DNA of 64,000 bases from the NCBI RefSeq assembly GCF_003432385.1, contig NZ_CP031841.1, positions 3,139,579 to 3,203,578 of the forward strand, in the 5' to 3' direction. Below, in pieces: positions 43,401 through 51,959 of this stretch (its first letter is position 1; every line of letters begins with the position of its first letter). Source of the stretch: Breoghania sp. L-A4. Lineage in GTDB: Bacteria > Pseudomonadota > Alphaproteobacteria > Rhizobiales > Stappiaceae. A model generated the notes under the pieces. It was given only the letters and a program-made list of their open reading frames with translations. It was not told the DNA's origin and did not search any database. The position numbers were made by a program, and so were the translations under genes.

Positions 43401-44012
43401 CGCCTGCACGTCGCGTTCGCGGATCGTCTCCTGCAGCGCCTTGAGTTCGTCGCGGGCGCTCTTCAGCCGGTGGACCCGGCCGGACTTCTTGAAAAACCCG
43501 TCCGCCTCCGCGCGGATCGCCTCGAGCCCGCCGCTCAGCCCCGACAGGCCGGAGGCGGCGGCGAACAGCAAGGTGCCGAGATCGCCCTCGCTCTCCAGGA
43601 TCGCGTCCCCGCCCTGAACCAGCGAATCCTCGTCCAGCGAGAACATCTGCTCATAACCCGCGCGGCTCACATCGCCCAGCACCGCACGAAACAGCGTCTC
43701 GTCGACACCCTCACCGCCCGCGCCCAGCAGGCTGGCGCTGTCGCGCTTGATCCTGCGGCAGGCATGCTCGACGCCGCCGAGCGAGATCACGGCGCCGATC
43801 TGCAGCACCGGATTGGCGTGCAGGAAATTGTACTTCGTCTGATGCGGGAAGCCGAAGAGAAAGTCGATACAGGCGTCGCGCAGGGTCGATTTGCCGGCCT
43901 CGTTGGGGCCGTAGACCAGATGGAAGTCGCCGGCCTTGCGCACGTCGCCGAAATCGATGCTGTGGCCGGTGAAGCGGCCGTACCGGTCGAGATCGAGCCG
44001 TTTGAAGCGCAT
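40482..44012 (-). CDS. YhaN-type SMC/Rad50-like AAA ATPase (1176 aa)
   Basis: SbcC-related ATPase: Walker A GPNEAGKST at about residues 35-43 near the N-terminus; very long alpha-helical coiled coil (about 190-1000); ABC-like signature EMSRGTQFQLYLALRIAGHA; Walker B/D-loop PFFADDILEPFDDDRSAETF and the switch His in LTHHRH. The arrangement and the short head match YhaN rather than SbcC. It overlaps its partner YhaO-type nuclease by one base (TGATG). Expected function is processing of DNA ends together with the nuclease. It is the first gene of host DNA beyond attR. Confidence 0.85.
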   Translation of the reverse strand: MRFKRLDLDRYGRFTGHSIDFGDVRKAGDFHLVYGPNEAGKSTLRDACIDFLFGFPHQTKYNFLHANPVLQIGAVISLGGVEHACRRIKRDSASLLGAGGEGVDETLFRAVLGDVSRAGYEQMFSLDEDSLVQGGDAILESEGDLGTLLFAAASGLSGLSGGLEAIRAEADGFFKKSGRVHRLKSARDELKALQETIRERDVQAGAFETLRGEEAARSAHYTEARELRDRNTARLDRLKTLLDALRPWRELQEREMALAEVADAPDAPDGWLAELETLAVTEAATRSGLRECGDAVTRATEVLEAIVVDEPALAIARAVKRLSEDDLEARYRTSQDIENRRRELRHIERDIADLCARLGRPDIEDPKSLVLPAATRGRIQELIEQRSGLLAREETAREEAGAARARRAAAAQALEEINETDEPADLADFTRRIGDLREDLDDRTRAARESRCHELEADLGAALAALAPWRGAPAELADLAVPDAGQLQQLQESGAALREDRAALAGDIERLLDEKAAHEAEIAALSRASDGIDDAAAREARGVRDRAWAGLRADLAADPVPERGRLETVADAVEAGIAECDRIQDRRLGLVSELTDLRRAGVALARCEAALGRAREKQAAAAQRFKAHEDAAGDLLKGLGLPPATPLASLDVWLERRLTALARIEGLERARGELAVVDGQRETAKVMLIGAMEAAGLAMNGRASETLDVRAALERCDAAIAAWTARRQARAEAQAALKEAAREAEARDKRHEAAEAARAAWEAAWQEVIASTWIGAASPAEVRELAGLLDTVSGKLVEADALRLRVEAMGEDRKAYTAEVTRLAEALGGRVEGDTPLDIADTLRRRVSQAEEAARLRRDRIGELEAAEARLAKARHAARAVAARIAEMTRIIPAQDLDGLRTALKRSEEKHRLQRDIARLETQLVAMLDAVDAATMRATLAECLPTEESIAALRAELGGLQGAREAEEAHVAALYHEWKTAETALKAIAGDGEVARLEEQRRVLLLDIEHEAHAYMRLSAGALLVEEALRSYRETHRSTMMRRASDAFVKMTRGGFTGLFSAQGKKGEVLVGMRSDGSTIVAPEMSRGTQFQLYLALRIAGHADFTEKREALPFFADDILEPFDDDRSAETFALLSEMSRRGQVVYLTHHRHLCDLARDVCGEDGVTLHELPGRGA

Positions 44013-45271
44013 CAGCGGTCCGCCTCGCCGGCGTCCAGCCGGGCCAGAACATCCTCCGCACCCTCATCCAGATATCCCTCGACCAGCCGCGCACGGTCCG
44101 CGTCGTCGACCCCGAAGGCATCACGCAACTCCGGCGGCAGCTTCTTCTGCAGCTCCAGCATGAGGTCCATCGCGGCGCCGCGCGCCGCGGTCCGATCAAG
44201 TCCCTCGCCGAGCATCAGCAAACGCAACTCGCTCACCGGATCGCTCAACGCCGACTTGGTTTCCAGCCGCGGCATGACGACACCCGTCACCACCTCCTCG
44301 ACCAGCACCTGACCACAGCGCCGTCCGGCCTCGCGGATTTCCTCCAAAAGCACGTCCGCGTCGCGGCGCAGCTGCGGTGCCAGCGGCGTCTCGCCGCGCA
44401 GCTCCACCCGGGCGATCAGATGCTCGCTGCGCGCCGCCTCAAGCGCCGCGGACAGCGCGGCCTCGCTCAGGCCGATCAGCGCGCTCATGTCGTCGGCGCC
44501 GGACACGTCCACCGTCACGCGCTCGAACTGCACCAGAGCGACAAACCGTTCCTCGATGCGCATCGCATGATCGTCGCCGATCTCGACGACGGTCACCGAC
44601 TTGGGTCCGGATTCATTGACGTGGCGCCCTTGCGGAATGCCGGGCATGACAATCGCGTTCGGCGGCCCGGCATGCACCGCGCGCTTGTGAATATGGCCGA
44701 GCGCCCAATAGTCGTAGCCCTGCCCCAACAACTCGGCGACGGAGCACGGCGCATAGGGGTCGTGGCCTTCCGCGCCCGAAAGGCTGGTGTGCAGCAGGCC
44801 GATGTTGATGGCGCCGGCAGCAGGGGGCGCATAGTGCGGCAAAAGGCTGTCGGGCGCCGCGGGCTTGGCGAAGCTCATGCCATGGATCACGACGTCGCCG
44901 TCCGCAAGAGCGACCGCCTGGGCGCGGCCGGAAAACAGGTGCACCCCCTCGGGCAGCTCCAGATGGCGGGTAATCCGGGATTCCGCGTCGTGGTTGCCGC
45001 GGATCAGAAACACCTTGATCCCCGCCCCGGTCAACCGCCGCAACTCGCTTGTGACGAAGGCCGCTGTCTTCATGCTGCGCAGGGTGCCGTCATAGAGGTC
45101 GCCGGCGATCAGCAGCGCGTCAACGTCCTCGTCGAGGCAGAGCTGGATGATGCGGGAAAAACTCTGCCGCGTCGCGTTCGCCACCAGCTGCGCCGCTTCC
45201 GGCTCTTTCAGCGCGAGCGACAGCAGCGGCGAGTCCAGATGAATGTCGGCGGTGTGAACGAAACGGAACAT
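44012..45271 (-). CDS. YhaO-type metallophosphoesterase/exonuclease (419 aa)
   Basis: SbcD/Mre11-like calcineurin-fold nuclease: HTADIHLDSP (residues 6-15), LIAGDLYDG, IRGNHDAES, and ALGHIHKRAV supply the metal ligands in the canonical order. The C-terminal 150 residues carry the capping domain of YhaO proteins. The start is ATG at 45271. It is followed directly by the ATPase gene, so the pair is a two-gene operon. It should cut DNA ends in an ATP-regulated complex. Confidence 0.85.
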   Translation of the reverse strand: MFRFVHTADIHLDSPLLSLALKEPEAAQLVANATRQSFSRIIQLCLDEDVDALLIAGDLYDGTLRSMKTAAFVTSELRRLTGAGIKVFLIRGNHDAESRITRHLELPEGVHLFSGRAQAVALADGDVVIHGMSFAKPAAPDSLLPHYAPPAAGAINIGLLHTSLSGAEGHDPYAPCSVAELLGQGYDYWALGHIHKRAVHAGPPNAIVMPGIPQGRHVNESGPKSVTVVEIGDDHAMRIEERFVALVQFERVTVDVSGADDMSALIGLSEAALSAALEAARSEHLIARVELRGETPLAPQLRRDADVLLEEIREAGRRCGQVLVEEVVTGVVMPRLETKSALSDPVSELRLLMLGEGLDRTAARGAAMDLMLELQKKLPPELRDAFGVDDADRARLVEGYLDEGAEDVLARLDAGEADR

Positions 45272-45390
45272 GAAGACGGTTCAACGTGGCCATGGGGCCG
45301 CAACGCCCCGGAAATCTTCTGCCCATGAGGCTTACACACCTCATGCGGCCGCGTCACGCATTCCGTCCCGGCTGTGGATCACGACGCGCG

Positions 45391-45423
45391 ACAGCATCCG
45401 GGTGCGCCGCACCCGGATGCTGT
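45391..45423. repeat. 33-bp perfect inverted repeat
   Basis: ACAGCATCCGGGTGCG is followed by one base and its exact complement. It sits between the start of the yhaO-type gene and the 3' end of the quinoprotein remnant. It has no U-tract, so if it terminates the minus-strand transcript it does so without the usual tail. Confidence 0.7.
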
Positions 45424-45446
45424 GGTTTCATATCCTGGCGCCAAGC

Positions 45447-45914
45447 TCAGCGCGCGCCCTCGGGCAGCGCGTAGGCGATAACGTAATCGCCCGGAGTGGT
45501 GCCGATGGAGCCGTGGCCGCCGGCGACGATCACCACATATTGCCGACCGTCGCTTCCCTCGTAGCTCATCGGTGTCGACTGGCCACCCGCCGGAAGCCGC
45601 TTTTTCCACAGCATGTCGCCGGTTGCCTCGTCGTATGCACGAATATAGTCGTCGACAGTGGCGCCCAGGAAGGCAACGCCGCCCGCGGTGAGCATCGGCC
45701 CGCCGATGCCCGGTACGCCGAGCTTGAAGGGCAAGGGCAGCGGCGTCATGTCCTCAACCGTGCCGTTGCGGTGCTTGTAGACAATCGCGCCAGTGTTCAG
45801 ATCCGCGCCCGCCACATAGCCCCAGGGCGGCGCCTGACACGGTATGCCCAGCGGCGAGAGAAACGGACCCTTATCGACAGCGTACGGCGCGTCCTCGTTG
45901 CGGTTCAGCCCCAT
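45447..45914 (-). pseudogene. C-terminal remnant of a membrane PQQ-dependent dehydrogenase
   Basis: The 155-residue frame matches the last blades of the glucose/quinate-type quinoprotein propeller: FLSPLGIPCQAPPWGYVAGA, GGPMLTAGGVAFLGATVDDY, LWKKRLPAGGQSTPMSYEG, DGRQYVVIVAGGHGS and GDYVIAYALPEG. A complete enzyme has about 600-800 residues with N-terminal membrane helices; upstream DNA here does not continue the homology and instead holds an fhs fragment. The gene is truncated and not expected to be active. Confidence 0.8.
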
Positions 45915-45979
45915 CTCGCTGGCCTTCTCGGACCCCTTTGTCTGCGCCCGGTGTCGTATCCCCAGACGGATTTCAGAGG

Positions 45980-46093
45980 CAAGAACAAGGCCTGCATTCG
46001 TCCGTCCTCGTCGAGATGGCTCGCCTCGGCGGCGAGTACGGACGGCAGACCCGGCATCGTCACGATGTGGCCGGCGATCGCCACGACGAAGCC
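45980..46093 (-). pseudogene. Decayed 3' fragment of a second fhs gene
   Basis: The stretch aligns, with roughly 15 percent mismatches, to the last 115 bases of the intact fhs gene (50204-50317). It would encode VAIAG, TMPGLP, LAAEA and SHLDEDG where the intact gene has VAIAG, TMPGLP, PSAEA and IHLDEDG. The stop codon and everything upstream are lost. It is a gene relic from duplication or from recombination between paralogous copies. Confidence 0.7.
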
Positions 46094-46111
46094 GTGGAGC
46101 CTCGTCCTCCT

Positions 46112-46276
46112 CTAGCCGGTGAAGGCGAACATCAGCCAGACCACGAACACGGTGAAGACCAGTCCGGCAGCTTCGGGCCAGTTGCCGAAGCGATGATCCG
46201 CGCGTTCCTCGGCCTCGAAGATGGCGGGCGGAATGTCCTCGTCCTGCCGGGTAAAGTCCGGATCCGATGGGTTCAT
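46112..46276 (-). CDS. Small single-pass membrane protein after dctM (54 aa)
   Basis: ATG 46276 follows GAGGAG at seven bases. Thirty hydrophilic residues (MNPSDPDFTRQDEDIPPAIF...) precede one membrane helix, AGLVFTVFVVWLMFAFTG, that ends the protein. It lies 10 bases after the dctM stop, so it is probably the last gene of the TRAP operon. It could be a small accessory subunit; no family was recognised. Confidence 0.6.
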   Translation of the reverse strand: MNPSDPDFTRQDEDIPPAIFEAEERADHRFGNWPEAAGLVFTVFVVWLMFAFTG

Positions 46277-46286
46277 GATGGGCTCC

Positions 46287-47603
46287 TCAGTCCAGCAGGT
46301 TTGGCAGCCAAAGCGCCAGATCGGGGAAAAACAGCACCAGAAAGAGACCCACCGCCTGCAGCGCGATGAACGGCAGCACGGCTACGAAGATCTCTTGCAA
46401 CTGAATGTCCTTCGGCGCCACCGACTTCAGGAAGAAGCAGGCCGGTCCGAACGGCGGCGAGAGATAATAGATCTGGATGTTCATGGCGAACAGAACGCCG
46501 AACCAGATCGGGTCAAAACCCAGATCGACCACCACCGGAGCAAAGATCGGAACGGTGATGAAAATGATCGCGATCCATTCCAGGAAGGTGCCGAGCAGCA
46601 TGACGATCAGCATCATGACGACAATGACCCAGATCGGCGCGATATCGAGCGAGACCAGCATGCTCCGCAGGAACTCGCCTCCGCCGATGCGGTTGTAGAT
46701 GCCGATCAGGGAGACGGCACCCAGCACCAGCCAGATGATGGAGCCGACGGTCAGGACCGTCTGGCGCATGGCGTCGCGCGCCATGGTCCAGGTGAGCTCC
46801 TTGCGCGCTCCCGCCACCACGAGGGCGCCGACCGCGCCGACCGCTGCGGCTTCCGTCACGGTGGCGATGCCGGAATAAATCACCCCAAGCACCGCGCCGA
46901 TCAGCACGCCGGGAAGAATGACGCCCTTGAGGAATTTGAGCCGCTTGAAGAACGGCAGGCGGGTCTCGGGAATGTCGAAGATCGGCGCCATGGCCGGGTT
47001 CAGCCGGACACGGATCAGGATGTAGGTGATGAAGAGCCCCGCCAGGATGAGGCCCGGCACGGCGGAGGCGGCAAACAGCTTGGTGATGGAAACCTGGGCG
47101 GCCAGGCCGTAGATGATCAGCACCACCGACGGCGGAATCAGCGTCGCCAGGGCTCCCGCCGCGCAAATGATGCCGATGGACAGCTTGCGGTCGTAGCCCA
47201 GACGCAGCATTTGCGGCAGGGCGATCAGACCCAGCATGACGATCTCGCCGCCCATGATGCCCGACATGGCGGCAAGCACCACAGCCACGATGCACGTCTG
47301 CACCGCGACGGACCCCCGAAAGCGGCCGCCCATGATCGCCATGGAATCAAACAACGCTTTCGCGATCCCCGACCGCTCGAGCACATTCGCCATGAAGACG
47401 AAAAAAGGCACGGCGATAAGCTCGTATTTGTGCAGGACCTCGCCCACGTTCGCGGCGACGATGAAGAAACCCGCGCGCTCGCCAAAATAGAGGATCGCGG
47501 TCCCCAGAGACACCGTAAGCGTCGTGACGCCAAGCGGCACGCCCGCCGCCATGAGCGCCAGGAGGGAGACGATAATCAGGAGGGTGATCAGCTCAATGCC
47601 CAT
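46287..47603 (-). CDS. dctM: TRAP transporter large permease DctM (438 aa)
   Basis: Twelve-helix ion-coupled permease of the TRAP family. It begins MGIELITLLIIVSLLALMAA and carries the DctM pattern AGVPLGVTTL, FFVFMANVLERSG, GSIIWLVLGAVSLIG and PPFGPACFFLKS near the C-terminus. Start ATG 47603 overlaps the dctQ stop by 11 bases. With DctP and DctQ it imports a small organic acid; substrate unknown. If dctP is truly broken, the system lacks its binding protein. Confidence 0.88.
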   Translation of the reverse strand: MGIELITLLIIVSLLALMAAGVPLGVTTLTVSLGTAILYFGERAGFFIVAANVGEVLHKYELIAVPFFVFMANVLERSGIAKALFDSMAIMGGRFRGSVAVQTCIVAVVLAAMSGIMGGEIVMLGLIALPQMLRLGYDRKLSIGIICAAGALATLIPPSVVLIIYGLAAQVSITKLFAASAVPGLILAGLFITYILIRVRLNPAMAPIFDIPETRLPFFKRLKFLKGVILPGVLIGAVLGVIYSGIATVTEAAAVGAVGALVVAGARKELTWTMARDAMRQTVLTVGSIIWLVLGAVSLIGIYNRIGGGEFLRSMLVSLDIAPIWVIVVMMLIVMLLGTFLEWIAIIFITVPIFAPVVVDLGFDPIWFGVLFAMNIQIYYLSPPFGPACFFLKSVAPKDIQLQEIFVAVLPFIALQAVGLFLVLFFPDLALWLPNLLD

Positions 47604-48114
47604 GGCCGGTCTCCCCTTCCGTACCCTGGAACCACCGAATGATGTTGGCGAGCAGCTGGGCGACATAGAGCATGCAGCCAACGACCAGCAAAACCTTCAG
47701 ATAGGTCGGCTGCATCGAATTGAAGGCGGTTCCCGAATGTTCGGTGCGGGCGAGGACTTTTTGGGCCGGATGCCACAGCGCCATGGTCAGCACGATCAGG
47801 GCTCCGGTCGCGATGAGCATCTGAAACAGTCGCAGAAACCGCCAGGTCCGTGGCCCGACAAGCGCCTCCAGCATGGTGATGGAAATATGCCGGCGCCGTT
47901 CGGTGACATAGCCAACGGCCAGCACCCACGCGGAGGCGCACAGCGTCATGGCGAGCTCGGTCGACCAGACGGTTGGCATGTCAAAGCCATAGCGCAAAAC
48001 GACTTCCATCGCCGAGACGGCAACACAAGCAAACAGCAGCACGGAGCAGCTCTGGCCGATGAACACGCTCGCGCGGTCCATCACGCCTGCGTAGCCGGCG
48101 AAAAGGCGTTTCAT
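47593..48114 (-). CDS. dctQ: TRAP transporter small permease DctQ (173 aa)
   Basis: Four hydrophobic segments and the DctQ pattern (MEVVLRYGFDMPTVWSTELA, then GYVTERRRHISITMLEALVG). It is the small membrane subunit that joins DctM. It lies between dctP and dctM on the minus strand; a hairpin separates it from dctP. Confidence 0.85.
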   Translation of the reverse strand: MKRLFAGYAGVMDRASVFIGQSCSVLLFACVAVSAMEVVLRYGFDMPTVWSTELAMTLCASAWVLAVGYVTERRRHISITMLEALVGPRTWRFLRLFQMLIATGALIVLTMALWHPAQKVLARTEHSGTAFNSMQPTYLKVLLVVGCMLYVAQLLANIIRWFQGTEGETGHGH

Positions 48115-48151
48115 GAAGTCCCCGGAAGATCTCTAGGTTCTCGACATCGGA

Positions 48152-48181
48152 GTACCCCGGACCTCAAACGGCCCGGGGTAC
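48152..48181 (-). terminator. Intergenic hairpin between dctP and dctQ
   Basis: GTACCCCGG pairs with CCGGGGTAC across a 12-base loop. There is no U-tract. Such hairpins often protect dctP mRNA or partly stop transcription so that binding protein exceeds permease. Confidence 0.6.
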
Positions 48182-48193
48182 CCGCGGGTCTTC

Positions 48194-49218
48194 CTAGTTT
48201 TTGAACAGACCGATTTTGGTCATATAGGCGAGGTTCGCATCGAGAGCTTCCTTGGCGAGCTCCGACTTCTCCGCATAGCTTTCCCACTGCGCGCGCGCGA
48301 CGACGCGCAGCTTGTCGCGGTCCTCCTGTGCCCAGTCGATCACGTGGATCTTTTCCGATCCGCTGTCGCGCTTTGCCAGCTCGGCGTCCTTCTTGCCAAC
48401 CACATCGGCCATGGCGAACATGGCGTCGTACCACCATGTGCGAAGCGCGGCCTGATCGTCGGCCGAAAGCTCGTCCCACACCCGCGTGCTGACGGTAAAC
48501 TGCATCGACGGCATGGAATGGATGCCCGGATAGAGCGGGTACGGCGCGACATCGTGCATACCGGTCGCATCATTGTTCACATAGGCCGATGCGTCCGCGG
48601 CATCGACGATGCCCTTTTCAAGCGCGCCATAGACCTCGGAAAACGGAATGGATACCGGAGAGGCGCCAGCCGCCTGAAAGACCGCTGCGGCAAGACCTTC
48701 GGGAGAGCGGATTTTCTTGCCGGCGAGATCCTCAAACGTCCGGATCGGCGTCCGGGCGGGAAGCGCTTCGCGGGAATAGGGTCCGCAGGCCACGACGTGA
48801 ACCTCGCCGTCGGTGATCGCGTCGGCCGCCTTCTGCATCATGGCCTCGCCCCGCCTTCCTTGCAGAAACCCAGCATCTGTTGCGGCGTGTCGTAGCCGGA
48901 AATCAGATCTCCCATGATGGCAAAAGCGGGCTCGCGGCCGGCGAAATAGTTCACGGACGTGAAGTCGCCGTCGAGCACACCGGCGGCCACCGCATCAGGC
49001 GTTTCGCGCGCCGGCACAACCGACCCGTTTGGTGTCAGGATGATCTCAACCCGGCCATCGGTCATTTCCTTGATCTTCGGCAGCCAGGTCTCGGTCAGAT
49101 ACTGAGTCGAGAAATCCCCCGCGTTGAAGGAAGTCTGAATATTGAGCGTTGCCGCCTGAGCCGTGAAAGCCAGGGCAGAAACGGACGTGGCCAAAATGGC
49201 CATTCCGATAAATCTCAT
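48194..49218 (-). pseudogene. dctP: TRAP substrate-binding protein DctP split by a frameshift
   Basis: The N-terminal 126 codons (49218-48838) have a Sec signal peptide (MRFIGMAILATSVSALAFTA, then QA) and the start of a DctP fold. After ...MLGFCKEGG the frame terminates, and homology continues in another frame from MMQKAADAITDGEVHVVACG to 48194 (215 codons), including the conserved Arg region IRSPEGLAA. A single base missing in the GGCGGGGCGAGG stretch near 48850 explains it. The two halves overlap as ATGATG, but a split DctP is not known to work. Confidence 0.8.
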
Positions 49219-49269
49219 GGTGTCCTCCCGAAAAAAAATGCACGGGCTCCTCCACCCGTGAATTGATAT

Positions 49270-49283
49270 ACTAATATATTAGT
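49270..49283. promoter_or_regulatory. Perfect 14-bp palindrome, probable GntR operator
   Basis: ACTAATATATTAGT lies in the divergent gap between dctP and the GntR-family regulator gene. AT-rich palindromes at this position are typical operators of such regulators; here it would control both directions. Confidence 0.65.
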
Positions 49284-49358
49284 GCAAATGCGGTCAAGGC
49301 TGACTATCATCCCGCAACCTGTCACGAGACGATTTTTCGAAGAGAGAGCGAACCGGAC

Positions 49359-50069
49359 GTGCCGACACTTGCCCGCCAGGAATTTTCCGAAGTGCGCACA
49401 AGAGCCCAGCGTATCAAGAAGATATCCGCAAGCGACCAGATCCATGCCGCCCTGCGCGAGCGCATCATCACTCTGGAACTTGCTCCGGGCCGCAATCTGT
49501 CGCGACAGGAAATCGCGGAGTTCTACGGCGTGAGCCAGACGCCCGTGCGCGACGCCATGCTCAAGCTGGAAGAAGAAGGCCTGCTGGCGATCTACCCGCA
49601 GTCAAAGACCGAAGTCTCGAAGATCGACGTGGAGCACGCGCGCGAAACGCAGTTCCTGCGCCTCTCGATCGAACTCGAGGCGACGCGGCAATTGGCGCTG
49701 TCGCATGATCCGCAGCTCCTGGAGAACGCCCGAAAAGCGCTCGCACACCAGCGCGAGGCCCTCGCCTCCGGCAATCTGGAGCAGTTTGCGAAGCACGACC
49801 GTCTGTTCCACTACTCGCTGCTCGAAGCGGCCGACGTCGCCAACCTCTGGGATCTGGTGACAATGCGGTCTGGCCACATCGACAGGCTGCGCAACCTCAA
49901 CCTGCCCGACCCGGGAAAGGCCGCCAACATCACTTACTATCACGCACGGATTCTCGATGCGATCGAAGCAGGCGACACGGCGTCCACGGACGATGCCGTG
50001 CGCGGTCACCTGACCGGCACCCTCTCCCAGGTCGACGAGATTCGGAGCCGCAATCCGGAGTTTTTCTAA
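49359..50069 (+). CDS. GntR-family regulator with FCD domain (236 aa)
   Basis: The winged helix-turn-helix is at residues 22-85 (IHAALRERIITLELAPGRNL, QEIAEFYGVSQTPVRDAMLK). The FCD ligand-binding domain follows, with metal-ligand histidines in HDRLFHYSLL, SGHID and the C-terminal RGHLTGTL. Start GTG 49359. Divergence from the dctPQM genes indicates it controls that transporter in response to its substrate or a metabolite. It converges with fhs. Confidence 0.85.
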   Translation: MPTLARQEFSEVRTRAQRIKKISASDQIHAALRERIITLELAPGRNLSRQEIAEFYGVSQTPVRDAMLKLEEEGLLAIYPQSKTEVSKIDVEHARETQFLRLSIELEATRQLALSHDPQLLENARKALAHQREALASGNLEQFAKHDRLFHYSLLEAADVANLWDLVTMRSGHIDRLRNLNLPDPGKAANITYYHARILDAIEAGDTASTDDAVRGHLTGTLSQVDEIRSRNPEFF

Positions 50070-50144
50070 ACGGACAAGCTGGCCTTTGCGCCATGCGTCC
50101 CGGCGCCGTTTGGGCTCGTTCCACGCAATGCGGGCATCTTCTCC

Positions 50145-50177
50145 AAAAAAAACCGGGCGCAGTTGCCTGCGCCCGGT
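50145..50177 (-). terminator. Rho-independent terminator of the fhs operon
   Basis: ACCGGGCGCA and TGCGCCCGGT form a perfect 10-bp stem with a 6-base loop. On the minus strand it is followed by eight T. It lies 27 bases after the fhs stop. Confidence 0.9.
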
Positions 50178-50203
50178 ATCCCCTCCCCAAGGTGTCTGGG
50201 AGC

Positions 50204-51877
50204 CTAGAACAGGCCCTGCACTAGTCCGTCCTCGTCGAGATGGATCGCCTCGGCGGACGGCACGCGCGGCAGGCCCGGCATGGTCATGATGTCGCCGGCG
50301 ATCGCCACGATGAAGCCTGCGCCGGCGGAAAGCCGGACCTCGCGGATGTTGATCGTGTGGTTGTCAGGCGCGCCCTTAAGCGTCGGATCGGTCGAGAACG
50401 AGTACTGCGTCTTGGCCATGCAGATCGGGAAGTCGCCGTAGCCGGCCTTTTCCCAATCCTTGAGCTGGTTGCGCACCTTGCTGTCGGCGGTGACTTCGGA
50501 CGCGCGATAGATCTCGGTCGCGATCGTCTCGATCTTCTTGAACAGCGGCATCTCGGACGGATACAGCGGCTTGAACTCCGACGGCTTCTCGCAAAGCTCG
50601 ACGACGTGACGCGCGAGTTCCTCGATGCCTTCGCCGCCCTTGGCCCAATGGCTCGCCACGATCGCCTTGGCGCCCAGACCGGCCGCGACTTCACTGACAG
50701 CCGCCAGTTCCGCGTCGGTGTCGTTGATGAACTGGTTGATGGCGACAACCGGCTGCACGCCGAACTTCTTCACGTTCTCGATGTGACGGGCGAGGTTGGA
50801 GCAGCCGGCCTTCACGGCCGCAACGTTCTCCGCGCCCAGATCTTCCTTGGCGACGCCGCCGTGCATCTTAAGCGCACGGACGGTGGCGACGATGACCACG
50901 GCGGACGGCGTCAGGCCCGCCTTGCGGCACTTGATGTCGAAGAACTTCTCGGCACCCAGATCCGCGCCGAAGCCGGCTTCCGTCACCACATAGTCGGCGA
51001 GCTTGAGCGCCGTCGTGGTGGCGGTCACGGAGTTGCAGCCATGCGCGATGTTGGCGAACGGACCGCCGTGGATGAACGCGGGGTTGTTTTCCAGCGTCTG
51101 CACCAGGTTCGGCATGAGCGCGTCCTTGAGCAGAACGGCCATGGCCGGGCTCGCCTTGAGCTGGCTGGCGACGATCGGCTCACGCTCGCGGGTGTAGCCG
51201 ACGACGATCTTGCCGATCCGCTCGGTCAGGTCTTCCAGATCGTTGGCGAGGCAGAAGATCGCCATGATCTCGGAGGCCACGGTGATGTCGAAGCCGTCCT
51301 CGCGCGAGAAGCCGTTGGCGACGCCACCGAGCGAGGAAACGATCTGGCGCAGCGAGCGATCGTTCATGTCGACGACGCGGCGGAAGGCGATCCGGCGGGT
51401 GTCGAGACCGAGCTTGTTGCCCCAGTAAATGTGGTTGTCGATCATCGCGGAGAGGAGATTGTGCGCGATGCCGATGGCGTGGAAGTCACCCGTGAAATGC
51501 AGGTTGATGTCTTCCATCGGCACCACCTGGGCGTAACCGCCACCGGCCGCGCCACCCTTCATGCCGAAGCACGGGCCGAGGGACGGCTCGCGGACGCAGA
51601 CAGCGGCCTTCTTGCCGATGCGGTTGAGGCCGTCGCCAAGACCCACCGTGGTGGTGGTCTTGCCTTCGCCCGCCGGCGTCGGCGTCACGGCGGTCACCAG
51701 GATCAGCTTGCCGTCCTTCTTGGACTTCAGCGACTTGATGAACTCATAGGAGACCTTGGCCTTGCTCGGGCCGTACTGCAGCAGCTGGTCGGCCGGGATG
51801 TCGAGCTTGGCGCCGATCTCGGTGATCGGCTTCATGTTTGCTTCGCGAGCGATTTCGATATCGGATTTGAAAGCCAT
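50204..51877 (-). CDS. fhs: Formate-tetrahydrofolate ligase (557 aa)
   Basis: Joins formate to tetrahydrofolate with ATP to give 10-formyl-THF. The ATP-binding loop [20 protein letters not shown] lies at about residues 65-85, and conserved [21 protein letters not shown] and the C-terminal [18 protein letters not shown] are present; length is normal. It is the last gene of the operon oxc-frc-formyltransferase-fhs, so formate released by the CoA transferase is captured into one-carbon metabolism. A degenerate copy of its 3' end lies 4 kb away. Confidence 0.95.
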   Translation of the reverse strand: MAFKSDIEIAREANMKPITEIGAKLDIPADQLLQYGPSKAKVSYEFIKSLKSKKDGKLILVTAVTPTPAGEGKTTTTVGLGDGLNRIGKKAAVCVREPSLGPCFGMKGGAAGGGYAQVVPMEDINLHFTGDFHAIGIAHNLLSAMIDNHIYWGNKLGLDTRRIAFRRVVDMNDRSLRQIVSSLGGVANGFSREDGFDITVASEIMAIFCLANDLEDLTERIGKIVVGYTREREPIVASQLKASPAMAVLLKDALMPNLVQTLENNPAFIHGGPFANIAHGCNSVTATTTALKLADYVVTEAGFGADLGAEKFFDIKCRKAGLTPSAVVIVATVRALKMHGGVAKEDLGAENVAAVKAGCSNLARHIENVKKFGVQPVVAINQFINDTDAELAAVSEVAAGLGAKAIVASHWAKGGEGIEELARHVVELCEKPSEFKPLYPSEMPLFKKIETIATEIYRASEVTADSKVRNQLKDWEKAGYGDFPICMAKTQYSFSTDPTLKGAPDNHTINIREVRLSAGAGFIVAIAGDIMTMPGLPRVPSAEAIHLDEDGLVQGLF

Positions 51878-51959
51878 GCGGCCCCCCTGATGTCTCAGGC
51901 GACGGCCATCGGCCGCGCCTGTGTTTCACTAACCCATGAACGTTGTGGGATCCGGAAAA

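Noticed and set aside
41715-44312. Plus-strand open frame of 865 codons
   Set aside because: Antisense shadow of the yhaN/yhaO-type genes; its composition reflects the complement of high-GC third positions and it has no ribosome-binding site or motif.
46221-47642. Plus-strand frame of 473 codons very rich in Asp, His, Gln and Arg
   Set aside because: Exact antisense of dctM, whose transmembrane codons give such hydrophilic complements.
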